64,000 bases of DNA. Origin: Planctomycetota bacterium (GTDB lineage: Bacteria; Planctomycetota; UBA1135; GCA-002686595). A program made the translations under genes and the position numbers. The number at the start of each line of letters is the position of its first letter. Positions within the stretch are counted from its first letter, which is position 1. Below are positions 1 through 8,381 of the stretch, piece by piece. The stretch is from contig JAKVCD010000005.1 in NCBI GenBank assembly GCA_022446815.1, forward strand, positions 93,357 to 157,356, written 5' to 3'. The notes beneath the pieces were generated by a model. That model had not been told where the DNA came from, did not search any database, and saw only the letters and a list, made by a program, of their open reading frames with translations.

Positions 1-146
1 CGGGCGCTGCCGATGCTGTGGAAAGGGATCTTTGCCATAGTCGTGGTAGTAGGGGGTCCTCGAGGGGGGAGAGAGTATCACTCCTTGGCCCCCGCATCGT
101 TGCGCGCCTAGGGTGTCGTGTCCGAAACTCATAGACGACCCCAGTC

Positions 147-2054
147 ATGACACTCTCCGTCCTCTCTCTCACCCTCGCGCTATGCGCTCCGAGCGAGCTC
201 GCGGCCGCTGATGATCTCGCGGCGCTGACCTCGCCGGACGCGGGAGCGCGAGAGCTCGCGACCCGGCGACTGTGCGGCAGCCTCTCTGCTAGTCAGCGAG
301 CAGCGCTGTTAGAGCTCTCGGTGGGAGCCGACTTCGAGCTCGAGCGGCGCATCACCCGCATCGTAGCGGCCGAAGAGGAGCGTCTAGGCCTGGCCGTCAC
401 GCTCCTGGGCTCTCGTGACAAGCGCGCCCGCGCGATCGGCCGTGCGAGCTTCCACGAGCTGCTCGTCAGGTGGAAGCCGGACTACGATGATCCTCCGCTC
501 CCGTCGCACAAAGCCAACGCACTCCTGCGCGAGTCCCAGCTAGGGCTCTTCTTCGTGCCTCCTTGCGAGGGGGAGAACATCGCCCTCCTTGAGCGCCTTG
601 CTGAAGGAGTCAACTTAGGAGCGCCGCTTGTCATCGACCCGAGCGTCGATGGCCGTGAGGGGTCGTGGGGAAGCGCGAAGGGGTCACCGCTAGAGCACTT
701 GAAGCGCATGTGCCTCGACGGTGGGCTGAGCTATGAGTTGCGCGGGCCAGAGAGCGTCGACGGGGTGGTTCACCCTGCCCTCGGCCACTGGCTCAGGCTC
801 TGCAGCGCGCGGGATGCTACGGGCGCACCGACCCTAGAGGTGTTGATCTCTTGGGCGCTCGAGGTCTCTTCCGGGGGAGCGGACGGGGCACGCGCCGCGA
901 GGGCGCTCGCGACGACAGGCTGGACCGCGCCGCTGGCGTGGTTCGAGGAGCGCTGGCGCAGCGAGCGTGACCCCGTCGCGCTCTCTGGGCTCTTGGCTGC
1001 CGCAGCGCGCGGAGAGGTCTCGCTCGCGCTGAGTGAGGCTGGCGCTCATGTAGAGGCGCGCGCGCTGCTGGAGCGGGTCGCGGGCTCAGCGTGGGAGGTC
1101 GAGCGGATCGCTAGAGGGATGGCCGAGGCGCGCGCGCTCGCGCCTGGGGGTGAAGCCCCCAGCGCTGCCTGGGAGGCAGAGGGTGCCTCGAGCGAGCGCT
1201 CTGTGCAGTGGGCGCGTCTGCTCGTGCTCGAAGGTCATAGCCGCGGCGATAGATCGCTCGCGCGAGAGGTGCTCAGCGGTGAGGAATTCTCGGATCCCTT
1301 GCTTTGGCGGAGAGCGCTCAGGGCCTACGCCTCAGACCCTGAGCGCGCTCCGCTTGAGCTCTCTGTAGAGGGTGTCGGGCTCGCTGTGAGGGGTGCACAT
1401 CAGGACGGCCTCGCGCGCACGCTCTACCTCGCAGGGCTGCGGGCCAGTGAGCTCAAAGGGCTTGAGGGCGCAGAGCTGCTGAAGGCCGAGCTGAGCTTGC
1501 GGGCTGGTGATGACGAGCTCAGCGCGGCGAGCTTCTTGGAGGCTTGGCGGGCAGAGCTTTGGCCTGTGATGGAGCTCGAGGCGTTGCTCTCGAGCTGGTG
1601 CAGCGAGCTCGGGCGCGCGAGGGTCGCCTTAGCCCTAAGTGGGGTGAGCCTTGAGGGCGAAGAGCGCGGCGCTTGGATACGACTCCTAGAGCTCGCCGGA
1701 GTGCTCGAGCCTGGGGCCTCTGGAGCGAGCGTCGATGACCTTGAGCTCATTGCATGCAGGGCAGGTCAGCGGGAGGGAGCGCTGGTGAGGAGCCTCCTCC
1801 TAGAGGAGCTAGAGGTCCTAGATCTAGAGGACACGGGACGCCTCGAAGAGTTCGCTAGGGCTTGGCAGCGAGTCGGTTGGGCCTTGCAAGAGGCCGGTGA
1901 TGCGGCTGCCCTGAAGTCCTTCGGAGCTCAAACACGCCTCATCGTGCGTCAGGCGGAGGCTCAAGAGCTCCTGCTAGGCCAGTTCCCGCCGTCGCCTCGT
2001 GGGCTCATCACGCCCCTCGATGTAGGCCTCCTCAGAGTCGATGCGCCCCGCTGA
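147..2054 (+). CDS. Secreted helical repeat-like hypothetical protein
   Basis: This 635-residue protein starts with a short hydrophobic signal peptide (residues 1-20, ending near LAAADD), so it is probably exported. The rest is rich in Ala, Leu, Glu and Arg, with long amphipathic helices and few aromatics, as in HEAT or TPR-like solenoids, but I cannot assign a family. There is no catalytic motif I recognise. It stands alone, about 100 bp upstream of a CpsD-like gene, and no clear Shine-Dalgarno precedes the ATG. A scaffold or binding role in the periplasm is only inference. Codon use matches its neighbours, so the reading frame itself looks real. Confidence 0.7.
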   Translation: MTLSVLSLTLALCAPSELAAADDLAALTSPDAGARELATRRLCGSLSASQRAALLELSVGADFELERRITRIVAAEEERLGLAVTLLGSRDKRARAIGRASFHELLVRWKPDYDDPPLPSHKANALLRESQLGLFFVPPCEGENIALLERLAEGVNLGAPLVIDPSVDGREGSWGSAKGSPLEHLKRMCLDGGLSYELRGPESVDGVVHPALGHWLRLCSARDATGAPTLEVLISWALEVSSGGADGARAARALATTGWTAPLAWFEERWRSERDPVALSGLLAAAARGEVSLALSEAGAHVEARALLERVAGSAWEVERIARGMAEARALAPGGEAPSAAWEAEGASSERSVQWARLLVLEGHSRGDRSLAREVLSGEEFSDPLLWRRALRAYASDPERAPLELSVEGVGLAVRGAHQDGLARTLYLAGLRASELKGLEGAELLKAELSLRAGDDELSAASFLEAWRAELWPVMELEALLSSWCSELGRARVALALSGVSLEGEERGAWIRLLELAGVLEPGASGASVDDLELIACRAGQREGALVRSLLLEELEVLDLEDTGRLEEFARAWQRVGWALQEAGDAAALKSFGAQTRLIVRQAEAQELLLGQFPPSPRGLITPLDVGLLRVDAPR

Positions 2055-2055
2055 G

Positions 2056-2073
2056 GCCCTCCTACAGCAGGGC
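2056..2073 (+). terminator. Weak stem-loop after the first gene
   Basis: GCCCT and AGGGC flank an 8-base loop just after the stop codon at 2054. A T-run (ATTTTTA) follows only about 20 bases later, so this is a poor intrinsic terminator at best. Confidence 0.25.
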
Positions 2074-2151
2074 TGAGTCCCGTGAGAGCATTTTTAGGGG
2101 GCTGGAGGCTGAAATCTCCTCCCAAGTTGACCCTAGAACTGCCGAAAGGAC

Positions 2152-2901
2152 ATGTGGCGAGACACATCCACACACTTCCCTATGGCCAAAAAGACCACAC
2201 GTCCCCAAGCACTCACACCCGCAGCCCCTGACGAGGGCCGCAAGGTGCCTATTGAGCGAGACGAGATCGCGCTCGTGAAGGACCCCCGCGGACGAGTCGC
2301 GGAGCAGTTTCGTGGGCTGAGGAACTCGATCATCGCGCTCAACCCAGAGGGGGCGCCTCGCTCTGTCGTCCTGACCTCTTCGTCGCGCGGCGAAGGGAAG
2401 ACGGTCGCCACGATCAATCTAGGGCTCGCCCTCGCCGAGCTACCGGGGACTGAGGTGCTCATCATCGACGCCAACCTCCACAGCCCAGGCGTCGAAGGCT
2501 ACCTCGGGCTGGAGTCTCGACAAGGTCTCGCAGACGTGCTCTCAGGCAGCTGTGACCTCGACTCCGCGATCAGGCCGACCTCTGTCCCTGGCGTGCAGGT
2601 CATGGGCGCAGGCACTCTCCCGGACAATCCTTCCCAACTCCTCGGCTCGGAGCGCATGCGCACCGTACTAGGGACTCTCAAGCGCGGCTTCTCTTACGTC
2701 CTGATCGACACCCCTGAGGCCCTGCGGATCTCTGACGCTAGCCTCCTCGGCGGGATCGCGGATGGCATCGTCCTTGTCGTCCGCCTCGGTCTCACGCCGC
2801 GTCACCACGTCGAGCAGACGCACAACACCCTCGAGGCCTTGGGCGGGAACGTCCTCGGCACCTGCCTCACGGGCGCCGAGGAAGACGGCGGCTTCGACTA
2901 G
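2152..2901 (+). CDS. CpsD/CapB-type tyrosine-kinase-like P-loop ATPase
   Basis: This 249-residue cytoplasmic P-loop ATPase is of the BY-kinase (CpsD/CapB) type, which normally autophosphorylates on tyrosines and controls polysaccharide chain length with a Wzc-like membrane partner. Visible motifs are Walker A (SSRGEGKT, about 77-84), the A-prime motif (LIIDAN, about 103-108) and Walker B (VLIDTPE, about 186-192). The C-terminus ends EEDGGFD with no tyrosine cluster, so typical autophosphorylation is doubtful. No membrane segment or partner lies beside it. An internal ATG at 2182 (MAKKTT) may be the true start, because the AAAGGA upstream of 2152 is too close to that ATG. It converges on the SprT-like gene with a 2-bp gap. 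Confidence 0.8.
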   Translation: MWRDTSTHFPMAKKTTRPQALTPAAPDEGRKVPIERDEIALVKDPRGRVAEQFRGLRNSIIALNPEGAPRSVVLTSSSRGEGKTVATINLGLALAELPGTEVLIIDANLHSPGVEGYLGLESRQGLADVLSGSCDLDSAIRPTSVPGVQVMGAGTLPDNPSQLLGSERMRTVLGTLKRGFSYVLIDTPEALRISDASLLGGIADGIVLVVRLGLTPRHHVEQTHNTLEALGGNVLGTCLTGAEEDGGFD

Positions 2902-2903
2902 GT

Positions 2904-3671
2904 TTAGCTCCTGAAGAGGCCTCTGCGCAGCGGCTTCCCCGTGCGCGCGGAGCGGATGAGGCGGTCTAGGTTTTTACGCTCCCACGCTGTCGCTCGCTCG
3001 AAGTCAGGGTGTGCGCGCTCTCTGGCGCGGAACTCTGGCCCGTGGTGAATCAGCCGTCTGCCGACGCGCCTTGATGGGATCAGGGCGTGCAAGAGCTCGT
3101 GGTAGATCACGAAGGCGACGACCCACTCAGGTACGGCCTCCTGGTCGAGGACCGGGTGGATACGCACGAGGTCGCGAGAGCTGTCGTAGCTCCCGAGGCG
3201 CAGCCCGCGGCGGGCAGTGCTTCGCTTCCGTGCGGCCCAGGTGATGACAGGGGGCTCGCGCTCGATGAACTCTCCAGGGAGGTGCTCCGCGATCACGGCA
3301 GCGCTCAAGCGCGGGAGCAGATGGTGATCGCCAGGGTGCCCCGCTTGGACTCGACCTGGCGCTGGATCAGCGCGCAGCCCATCTAGCCAGGCGTCGAGTC
3401 TCTGGCATGCCTTGCGCGCGCGGCGCCCGGCGCGGAGCCACTTGACGAGGTCCTCCCAGACGACCGGGTCTGCCCTCTGGAAGCGCTCATGCAGAACGAG
3501 GACGCGCCCTCCCTCGAGTCGAGGCTCTCGAGCGAGCTCCGTCGCCGTAGGCCCCCGCGCCACGACTGGCTGGGAGCCCGAGCGGCCATAGCGGAGCTTT
3601 ATGGGGACGCCGAGAGCGCGCTCGAGCTCCTCCTGGCGCTCGGGATTGGAGAGGGGGAACAGGTAGGACAC
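2904..3671 (-). CDS. SprT-like zinc metalloprotein
   Basis: This 255-residue protein has a GTG start. Its C-terminal third holds the zinc motif HELLH (residues 191-195) followed by HHGPEFR (209-215), the arrangement of SprT-like domains (HExxH, then a histidine next to a GxxF-type segment). SprT proteins are gluzincin-like, and eukaryotic Spartan cleaves DNA-protein crosslinks, but bacterial roles are mostly unproven. The first 130 residues are Arg-rich and helical and match nothing I know. No signal peptide is seen, so it is probably cytoplasmic. It diverges from the M29 aminopeptidase gene across about 90 bp. Confidence 0.7.
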   Translation of the reverse strand: MSYLFPLSNPERQEELERALGVPIKLRYGRSGSQPVVARGPTATELAREPRLEGGRVLVLHERFQRADPVVWEDLVKWLRAGRRARKACQRLDAWLDGLRADPAPGRVQAGHPGDHHLLPRLSAAVIAEHLPGEFIEREPPVITWAARKRSTARRGLRLGSYDSSRDLVRIHPVLDQEAVPEWVVAFVIYHELLHALIPSRRVGRRLIHHGPEFRARERAHPDFERATAWERKNLDRLIRSARTGKPLRRGLFRS

Positions 3672-3760
3672 GAGAGCACTCTAGCAAGGTGGCGGCAGCG
3701 GGCGTGGACCTCCTATAGACCTCTCGGGGAGCCTTCGGTGGCATACTGATCCCTGCAAGG

Positions 3761-4849
3761 ATGAGGGCTGTCGATGAGCGCTCGCCCCCCACAGCGATGA
3801 AGGATCGAGACCAGAGCCCAGAGACCCTCCCTCCGAGCGCGATAGAGAGCGCCGCGGAGAACGTCAGCGATCTCTTGCGAGAGGCGCTGCGCTACAGCCC
3901 TGGAGACGCCGCCCTAGTCGTCTCGGACGCCCAGTCCCCGCTCGCTGTCGCGCTCACAGAGGCTTATCGCCGCAGCCTCCCAGACGGCCGCTTCATTGAC
4001 TTCGACAGCGTCCCTCCAGAGCAGGTCCTCAGCGCCTTTGAGGACCTCAGGCCAGGAGCGCTGGTCGTCCTCATTCAATCCACGAGCTTTCGGCTCGCGG
4101 CCTTCAGGATCCGCTTGGAGCTATTCAAGCGCTCCATCAAGGTCATCGAGCATCCGCACCTCGCGCGGAGTCGAGGCGTGGAGAGCTTGGTCTACATCGA
4201 CTCCCTAGCGTATGACGCCGCCTACTTCCGTGGCGTCGGTCACGCTCTGAAGCGGCGCATCGACGCTGCTTCAGGCGGCGTCGTGCTGAGTGGCGGTGAA
4301 GAGCTCGTATTCAACGCAGCTTTCGAGACCGCCAAGCTCAACATCGGCGACTACACCGGCATGACGAACATTGGTGGACAGTTCCCGATCGGTGAGGTGT
4401 TCACCGAGTCGAAGGAGCTCGAGGCTGTGAACGGGCGCGTGCAGATCGCGCTCTTCGGCGACCTCTCTTACAGCATCAACCGACCTCCACATCCGATCAC
4501 TCTGGTGGTCAAGAGCGGGCGCGTAGTGGCTGCGGAGGACTCTACGCCTGAGTTTGATCAAGTCCTCGAGAGCATTCGGGCTGATGAAGGAGAGGTCTGG
4601 ATGCGGGAGCTGGGCTTCGGCATGAACCGCGCGTTCAGCTTTGAGCGCACCGTCAGCGATGTAGGCGCGTTCGAGCGAATGTGCGGCGTGCACCTCTCCT
4701 TAGGGGCGAAGCACATGAGCTACAACAAGCCGAACATCAAGAAGCGCGCGGCTCGCCAGCACGTAGACGTCTTTGTCTACACGGACTCGGTCACTCTCGA
4801 CGGTGAGGTGATCTACCAGGGCGGGGCCTGGACGGTCCCGTTCGAGTGA
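3761..4849 (+). CDS. M29-family (thermophilic) aminopeptidase-like protein
   Basis: This 362-residue protein resembles M29 metallo-aminopeptidases, which remove N-terminal residues using two metal ions. The C-terminal half shows the family pattern: NIGGQFPIGEVFTE (about residues 205-218), ELGFGMNR (about 283-290), then GVHLSLG and HVDVFV with spaced Glu, Asp and His ligands. The N-terminal half (about residues 45-130) looks like the Rossmann-like substrate domain of the family. The start is uncertain: ATG 3761 has AAGG directly against it and ATG 3797 (MKDRDQ) is an alternative. No signal peptide is seen. It converges on the next gene with a 26-bp gap. Confidence 0.7.
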   Translation: MRAVDERSPPTAMKDRDQSPETLPPSAIESAAENVSDLLREALRYSPGDAALVVSDAQSPLAVALTEAYRRSLPDGRFIDFDSVPPEQVLSAFEDLRPGALVVLIQSTSFRLAAFRIRLELFKRSIKVIEHPHLARSRGVESLVYIDSLAYDAAYFRGVGHALKRRIDAASGGVVLSGGEELVFNAAFETAKLNIGDYTGMTNIGGQFPIGEVFTESKELEAVNGRVQIALFGDLSYSINRPPHPITLVVKSGRVVAAEDSTPEFDQVLESIRADEGEVWMRELGFGMNRAFSFERTVSDVGAFERMCGVHLSLGAKHMSYNKPNIKKRAARQHVDVFVYTDSVTLDGEVIYQGGAWTVPFE

Positions 4850-4875
4850 AGAGGGGGCTCGGAGCGGAGGACAGC

Positions 4876-6846
4876 TCAGCCGCCGATGCGCATGTCGATC
4901 TTCGCCTCTTGCCCTTCGCGGACGCTGACGCGCTGCTCGCTGCGCTGCTGATCGACGAGGCCGCCGAAGACGTCATCGCCAGGGTCCGCGCGCATCGCCA
5001 TGACCTTGTAGTTTCCGGCTGGCACGTTCGCGAAGGTGTACTTGCCGCCACCCGATGACTTGGTCTCACGGGGCTCAAAGACTGAGACGGGGCGCCCGTC
5101 CACGCGCAGGGTGACGCGCGCTCCGACGATGGGCTGACCAGCTTGATCGACGACGAGGCCTGAGACGGCGCCGCCAGCCACCATGCGGATGGTGCCAAGG
5201 TCCGTGTCGCGACCTTCGCCCACCAGGACGTCTGTCTTGATGAAGCGAGAGTGTCCAGAGGCTTGGATGCGAAGCTGGTAGTTCTCTGGGGTGAGCCCGT
5301 CGATCTTGAAGCGACCGTTCTTGTTGCTGCGCACCTTCTTCGCCGTGGCGTTCGTGGGGAAGAGGTCGCCAAGCGCGCGGGTGAACGCGTCGTCGGTCCA
5401 GGTGTTGTCGTGGGTCGAGACAAGCGCTCCTTGAATGGGATTGCCGTCTGAGTCCACGATGCGGGCTTTGATAGAGCCGCCCTTGCCGGCCTCGACGGTG
5501 ATCCCAGAGAGCGACTGACCCTGTGAGACCGTGAAGCGCTGTGAGAAGGAGGCTGCGAAGCCTTGGGCCGACGCCTCAACGACGTAGGTCCCAGGGGGCA
5601 CGTCGGTGAGGGTGTACTCGCCAAGCGGGCTACGGAAGTCTTCGCGGATGTCTGTCGGGCTCGTCACCTCTGTGTTGTCGTAGGCGGTCCGGAGGACGCA
5701 GGTGAAGGTGACGAGGGGTTCACCGGTGATCTTAGAGACCACCCGGCCTGAGACGCTCGCTTGAGGCGTGAGCTCAAGGACCAAGCCGGTGCTACCAGTC
5801 GCGACGCGCTGCGCGCGCTCAGGGCGGAAGCCCTTCGCTGAGACAGCGATGGTGTACTGACCAGGGTTCAGGCGCTCGAGGCAGAACTGTCCGTCAGCGT
5901 CCGTCTCGATGAAGTCTCTGCACTGGGTGTTACCAGTGGAGTAGGAGAGAGCGATCACCTCAGCGCCCTGGATGGGGGTGTTACTTGAGTCGATCACGCG
6001 GCCGCAGATCATCTCAGCGACCTCCAAGGTCACGTTACGCTCGATCTCGCGGCTCTTCTTCCCGTGGATTCTGATGCCTGCGATCAGGACGCTGCCGTAG
6101 CCCTCTGCTGAGACGAGGAGGGTGCGCTGACCGTTAGGGCAGTTCGTGAACTCATAGCGTCCAAAGTTATCGGACTGGGTGCTCATGCGGTCAGGGCTGG
6201 GCTTGTTGCCGAGTCCTGCGAGCATCCCGTCTAGGTGGACTGTCGCGCCCGGTACTGGGTTCCCACCTGAGTCAGAGATGAGGCCGCTCAGGCGCGTGCC
6301 CTGAGTCAGCGTGATGGGGGGCTCTTCAAAGGTCCCTGTGACGCCGACGCGGACGCTGCCGACCTCTTTGCGAGAGTACTCGGGGTGGTCGATGATGAGC
6401 GTGTAGTTCTCGTAGGCCTCGATGCGCACGAAGCGGAAGGCACCCTCGCTGCTCGTGACGCTCTGGATGTCTCCGCTGCGGTCGACGGTGTCATTCACGA
6501 AGGCCATCGCTTGCAACGGGCGCCTGCTGAGCGTGACAGTCGCTCCAGCGATGGGCTCCCCGCCCTCGCTCCGAACCATCCCTATGAGCTCGTTCTCGTA
6601 GAGGGCGACCTCACCATCCATGGTCTGCTCTGCTGCGCCCTGAGTCCCATCCGTCGTGGGGGCTGCGGTGCGCTCAGAGTTGCTCTCTGAGGGGAGGGCA
6701 GAGATGTCCGGCCCAGAGTCACTTGAGACCTGAACGGGGGCGCTTGTGATGTCCTCAGGGGTGTTTGGGTCGTCTTGATTGACGAGGACGAGGACGAGGG
6801 CCGTGACGGCGGCGAGAACCAGCAGGATGACGGCTGAGGGCTTCAT
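4876..6846 (-). CDS. Membrane-anchored protein with six carboxypeptidase-regulatory-like repeats
   Basis: This is a 656-residue protein. The start is placed at ATG 6846 because MKPSAVILLVLAAV then forms a clean N-terminal membrane anchor, and the 58 codons upstream look non-coding. After a Ser/Thr/Glu-rich linker (about 25-85) there are six beta-sandwich repeats beginning near residues 88, 188, 282, 367, 460 and 562. Each opens with the pattern G.V.D..G.P..GA.V, typical of CarboxypepD_reg/Cna-B-like folds, and later has PG.Y.v.a.a.G. Such repeats act as stalks or adhesion modules on cell-surface proteins. No enzymatic domain is present. A periplasmic or surface structural role is inference. 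Confidence 0.75.
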   Translation of the reverse strand: MKPSAVILLVLAAVTALVLVLVNQDDPNTPEDITSAPVQVSSDSGPDISALPSESNSERTAAPTTDGTQGAAEQTMDGEVALYENELIGMVRSEGGEPIAGATVTLSRRPLQAMAFVNDTVDRSGDIQSVTSSEGAFRFVRIEAYENYTLIIDHPEYSRKEVGSVRVGVTGTFEEPPITLTQGTRLSGLISDSGGNPVPGATVHLDGMLAGLGNKPSPDRMSTQSDNFGRYEFTNCPNGQRTLLVSAEGYGSVLIAGIRIHGKKSREIERNVTLEVAEMICGRVIDSSNTPIQGAEVIALSYSTGNTQCRDFIETDADGQFCLERLNPGQYTIAVSAKGFRPERAQRVATGSTGLVLELTPQASVSGRVVSKITGEPLVTFTCVLRTAYDNTEVTSPTDIREDFRSPLGEYTLTDVPPGTYVVEASAQGFAASFSQRFTVSQGQSLSGITVEAGKGGSIKARIVDSDGNPIQGALVSTHDNTWTDDAFTRALGDLFPTNATAKKVRSNKNGRFKIDGLTPENYQLRIQASGHSRFIKTDVLVGEGRDTDLGTIRMVAGGAVSGLVVDQAGQPIVGARVTLRVDGRPVSVFEPRETKSSGGGKYTFANVPAGNYKVMAMRADPGDDVFGGLVDQQRSEQRVSVREGQEAKIDMRIGG

Positions 6847-6956
6847 AGAGGGATCTTTGGGGCGAGTTACCAGAGGTCTTCTGTGAGACAAAGACGCCGG
6901 AGGCAGCCAGGGATTCCCAAGAGTTGGGAACTTCGCATGCTCGGCGCTCTGTTGAG

Positions 6957-7493
6957 TCAGGCGGTCGTGGTGCGTGTTTGGGTGTCGTGAATATCTTCGA
7001 TGAGCGGCCCAGGCCACCAAGACTCAACGCGTGTGAGGTGGCTGAGGAACAGGGCAAAAATTACGACTTCGAAGTCCATCCTTCTAAAGACGTCGATTTC
7101 CCCTTCTTTTCCCAGTCGAACTTGGGCCATTTGGCCTGTCTTGGGGGCGTGAAGCGCCCAGCCAGCGCAGAAGCCTGGTAGCGGAATGAGGCGCATGGGG
7201 CGGGTGCCGGTCGAGAGGTCGACCTCTCGCCCAATGAAGGACCAGCGCAGAGAGGCTCCAAGCCACTCACGCCCCTCACTCCAGAGGGAAAATTGGCTTC
7301 TCAGGATGCCTGGATCACGCCTGATCTCGAGCTTTTCGCCCTTCTCAGGGGTGTAGGCAGCGCTCACTACCATGCCCCAGCGGTTTCTAGAAACCTTCAG
7401 GACGCCGACGTCACCGTCAGGGCCTGAAATGTGGATGACAGGGCTCCAGAAGCCCTTCGCGTGGATCTGATAGCTGGCAGTGGGGACGGGCAT
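6957..7493 (-). CDS. Hypothetical protein, possibly LURP/tubby-like fold
   Basis: This 178-residue protein has no signal peptide. It is rich in beta-strand patterns and aromatic residues (HAKGFWSPVIHI, ASLRWSFIGREV, MRLIPLPGF). It ends with a hydrophobic helix-like stretch (DFEVVIFALFLSHL) and a polar tail. The pattern of short strands around a central hydrophobic helix recalls LURP-one/tubby C-terminal-like proteins, but I cannot confirm it. It lies 110 bp upstream of the six-repeat protein on the same strand, so the two could be co-transcribed. Confidence 0.5.
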   Translation of the reverse strand: MPVPTASYQIHAKGFWSPVIHISGPDGDVGVLKVSRNRWGMVVSAAYTPEKGEKLEIRRDPGILRSQFSLWSEGREWLGASLRWSFIGREVDLSTGTRPMRLIPLPGFCAGWALHAPKTGQMAQVRLGKEGEIDVFRRMDFEVVIFALFLSHLTRVESWWPGPLIEDIHDTQTRTTTA

Positions 7494-7560
7494 GAGTTTG
7501 TGGGAGGGAGCCGCAGACTCCCTTGTTCCCGAACTATCGGGTCTCTATGCCGCCCGCCTT

Positions 7561-7587
7561 TGGACCTTTCCAGATCCCAAAGGTCCA
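7561..7587. terminator. Perfect 9-bp stem-loop between merR remnant and small gene
   Basis: TGGACCTTT (7561-7569) and AAAGGTCCA (7579-7587) are perfect inverted copies around a 9-base loop. There is no T-tract on either strand. On the minus strand it lies downstream of the merR remnant and about 70 bp upstream of the gene starting at 7493, so it could be a terminator, a processing site or an operator. Confidence 0.35.
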
Positions 7588-7728
7588 TTGCCCGCTTTGG
7601 ATACTCCTAGCTGGAAAGTGGAGCGAGGGCATCTACAGGCTGCTCGGGGGCGCTGATCACCCAAATTTGAGTGAATGGAGCTAGAAAAGACCGCTCAGCA
7701 CCTCGGGGAGGCACTTTCCAGGCTTCTC

Positions 7729-8154
7729 CTAGGGCTCGCAGTCGTTGTTGTGCGGATCTGGGGTGACCTCTGAATCTTCGCACTCCCTGAGCTTCTCAGT
7801 TGCTGAATCAGGCTTCGTCATCTGGCATTCGAGCTGCTCCATGCGGCTGCGGAGGAGCCCCTGCTCGCCTTCGTGGTCCGACTCACGCGCTCCATCAGCT
7901 CCGAGCGCTGGTCGTATTGGCTCTGGTCCTTGATCAGCCCACCGATCTCATCGAGCGTCAGCCCGAGCTCCTGCAGGTTCCCCGAATCAAGGAGTTCGGT
8001 TGAGGTCCTCGCGCCTGTAGTACCTGAAGCGCCCCTGAGAGCGGGCCACAGGGCTCAAGAGCCCGACCTCTTCGTAGTACCGGAGGGTCCTCAGCTTGGT
8101 CTTGGCGTGCTCCGCGAAGAGGCCGATCCTGAGCAGTTCGTGAGTCTCAGTCAT
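7729..8154 (-). pseudogene. MerR-family regulator broken by two compensating frameshifts
   Basis: From ATG 8154, with AGGAGG 11 bases upstream, the frame reads a MerR helix-turn-helix: LLRIGLFAEHAKTKLRTLRYYEE, then VGLLSPV and FRYYRREDLNR (described in pieces). It then hits TGA at 7987-7989. Shifting by one base near 7995-7996 (an apparent extra T on the plus strand) restores LQELGLTLDEIGGLI and a helix up to MERVS. A second shift of opposite sense near 7876-7882 restores DHEGEQGLLRSRMEQLE through to TAG at 7729. The whole span is 426 bp, an exact multiple of three. It is either a decaying regulator or has two local sequence errors. Its likely target is the intergenic region shared with pgi. 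Confidence 0.75.
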
Positions 8155-8195
8155 GAGGAAGTGAGCCTCCTCATCTCGTTTGGGATTTTATGGCC

Positions 8196-8239
8196 ACTTC
8201 CCGCCCTAGCCTCTCTTCGGGCTGAGAGGGACGGGAAGT
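8196..8239. promoter_or_regulatory. Long inverted repeat in the merR-pgi intergenic region
   Basis: ACTTCCCG (8196-8203) and CGGGAAGT (8232-8239) are perfect 8-bp arms. Inside them CCCT/AGGG and AGCC/GGCT also pair, giving a hairpin of about 16 bp with a 3-base bulge. It sits between the divergent merR remnant and pgi, 42 bp from the merR start. It could be an operator or a transcript hairpin. I see no convincing -35/-10 pair around it with the 19-20 bp spacing of MerR promoters. Confidence 0.35.
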
Positions 8240-8381
8240 TCTGCCTGCCCCTCTATGGTGCTGTTCGTGTAGTTTTTTGGCGCGTGCAGGCCACCGCATT
8301 GGCGGTATCTGCAGTGGAGCTTGAAGGCCTGGTTCCACCGGCTCAGGGAGAGTCGCAGTCTCAGGCTGCTCAGGAGGAGAC

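Noticed and set aside
1..38. Possible start of a minus-strand gene (ATG at 38 reading MAKIPFHSIG off the edge)
   Set aside because: Only 12 codons are visible, with no ribosome-binding site; not enough to call.
4791..5624. 277-residue minus-strand open frame
   Set aside because: Out of frame within the six-repeat protein gene; Ser/Thr/Arg-rich low-complexity translation typical of a shadow frame.
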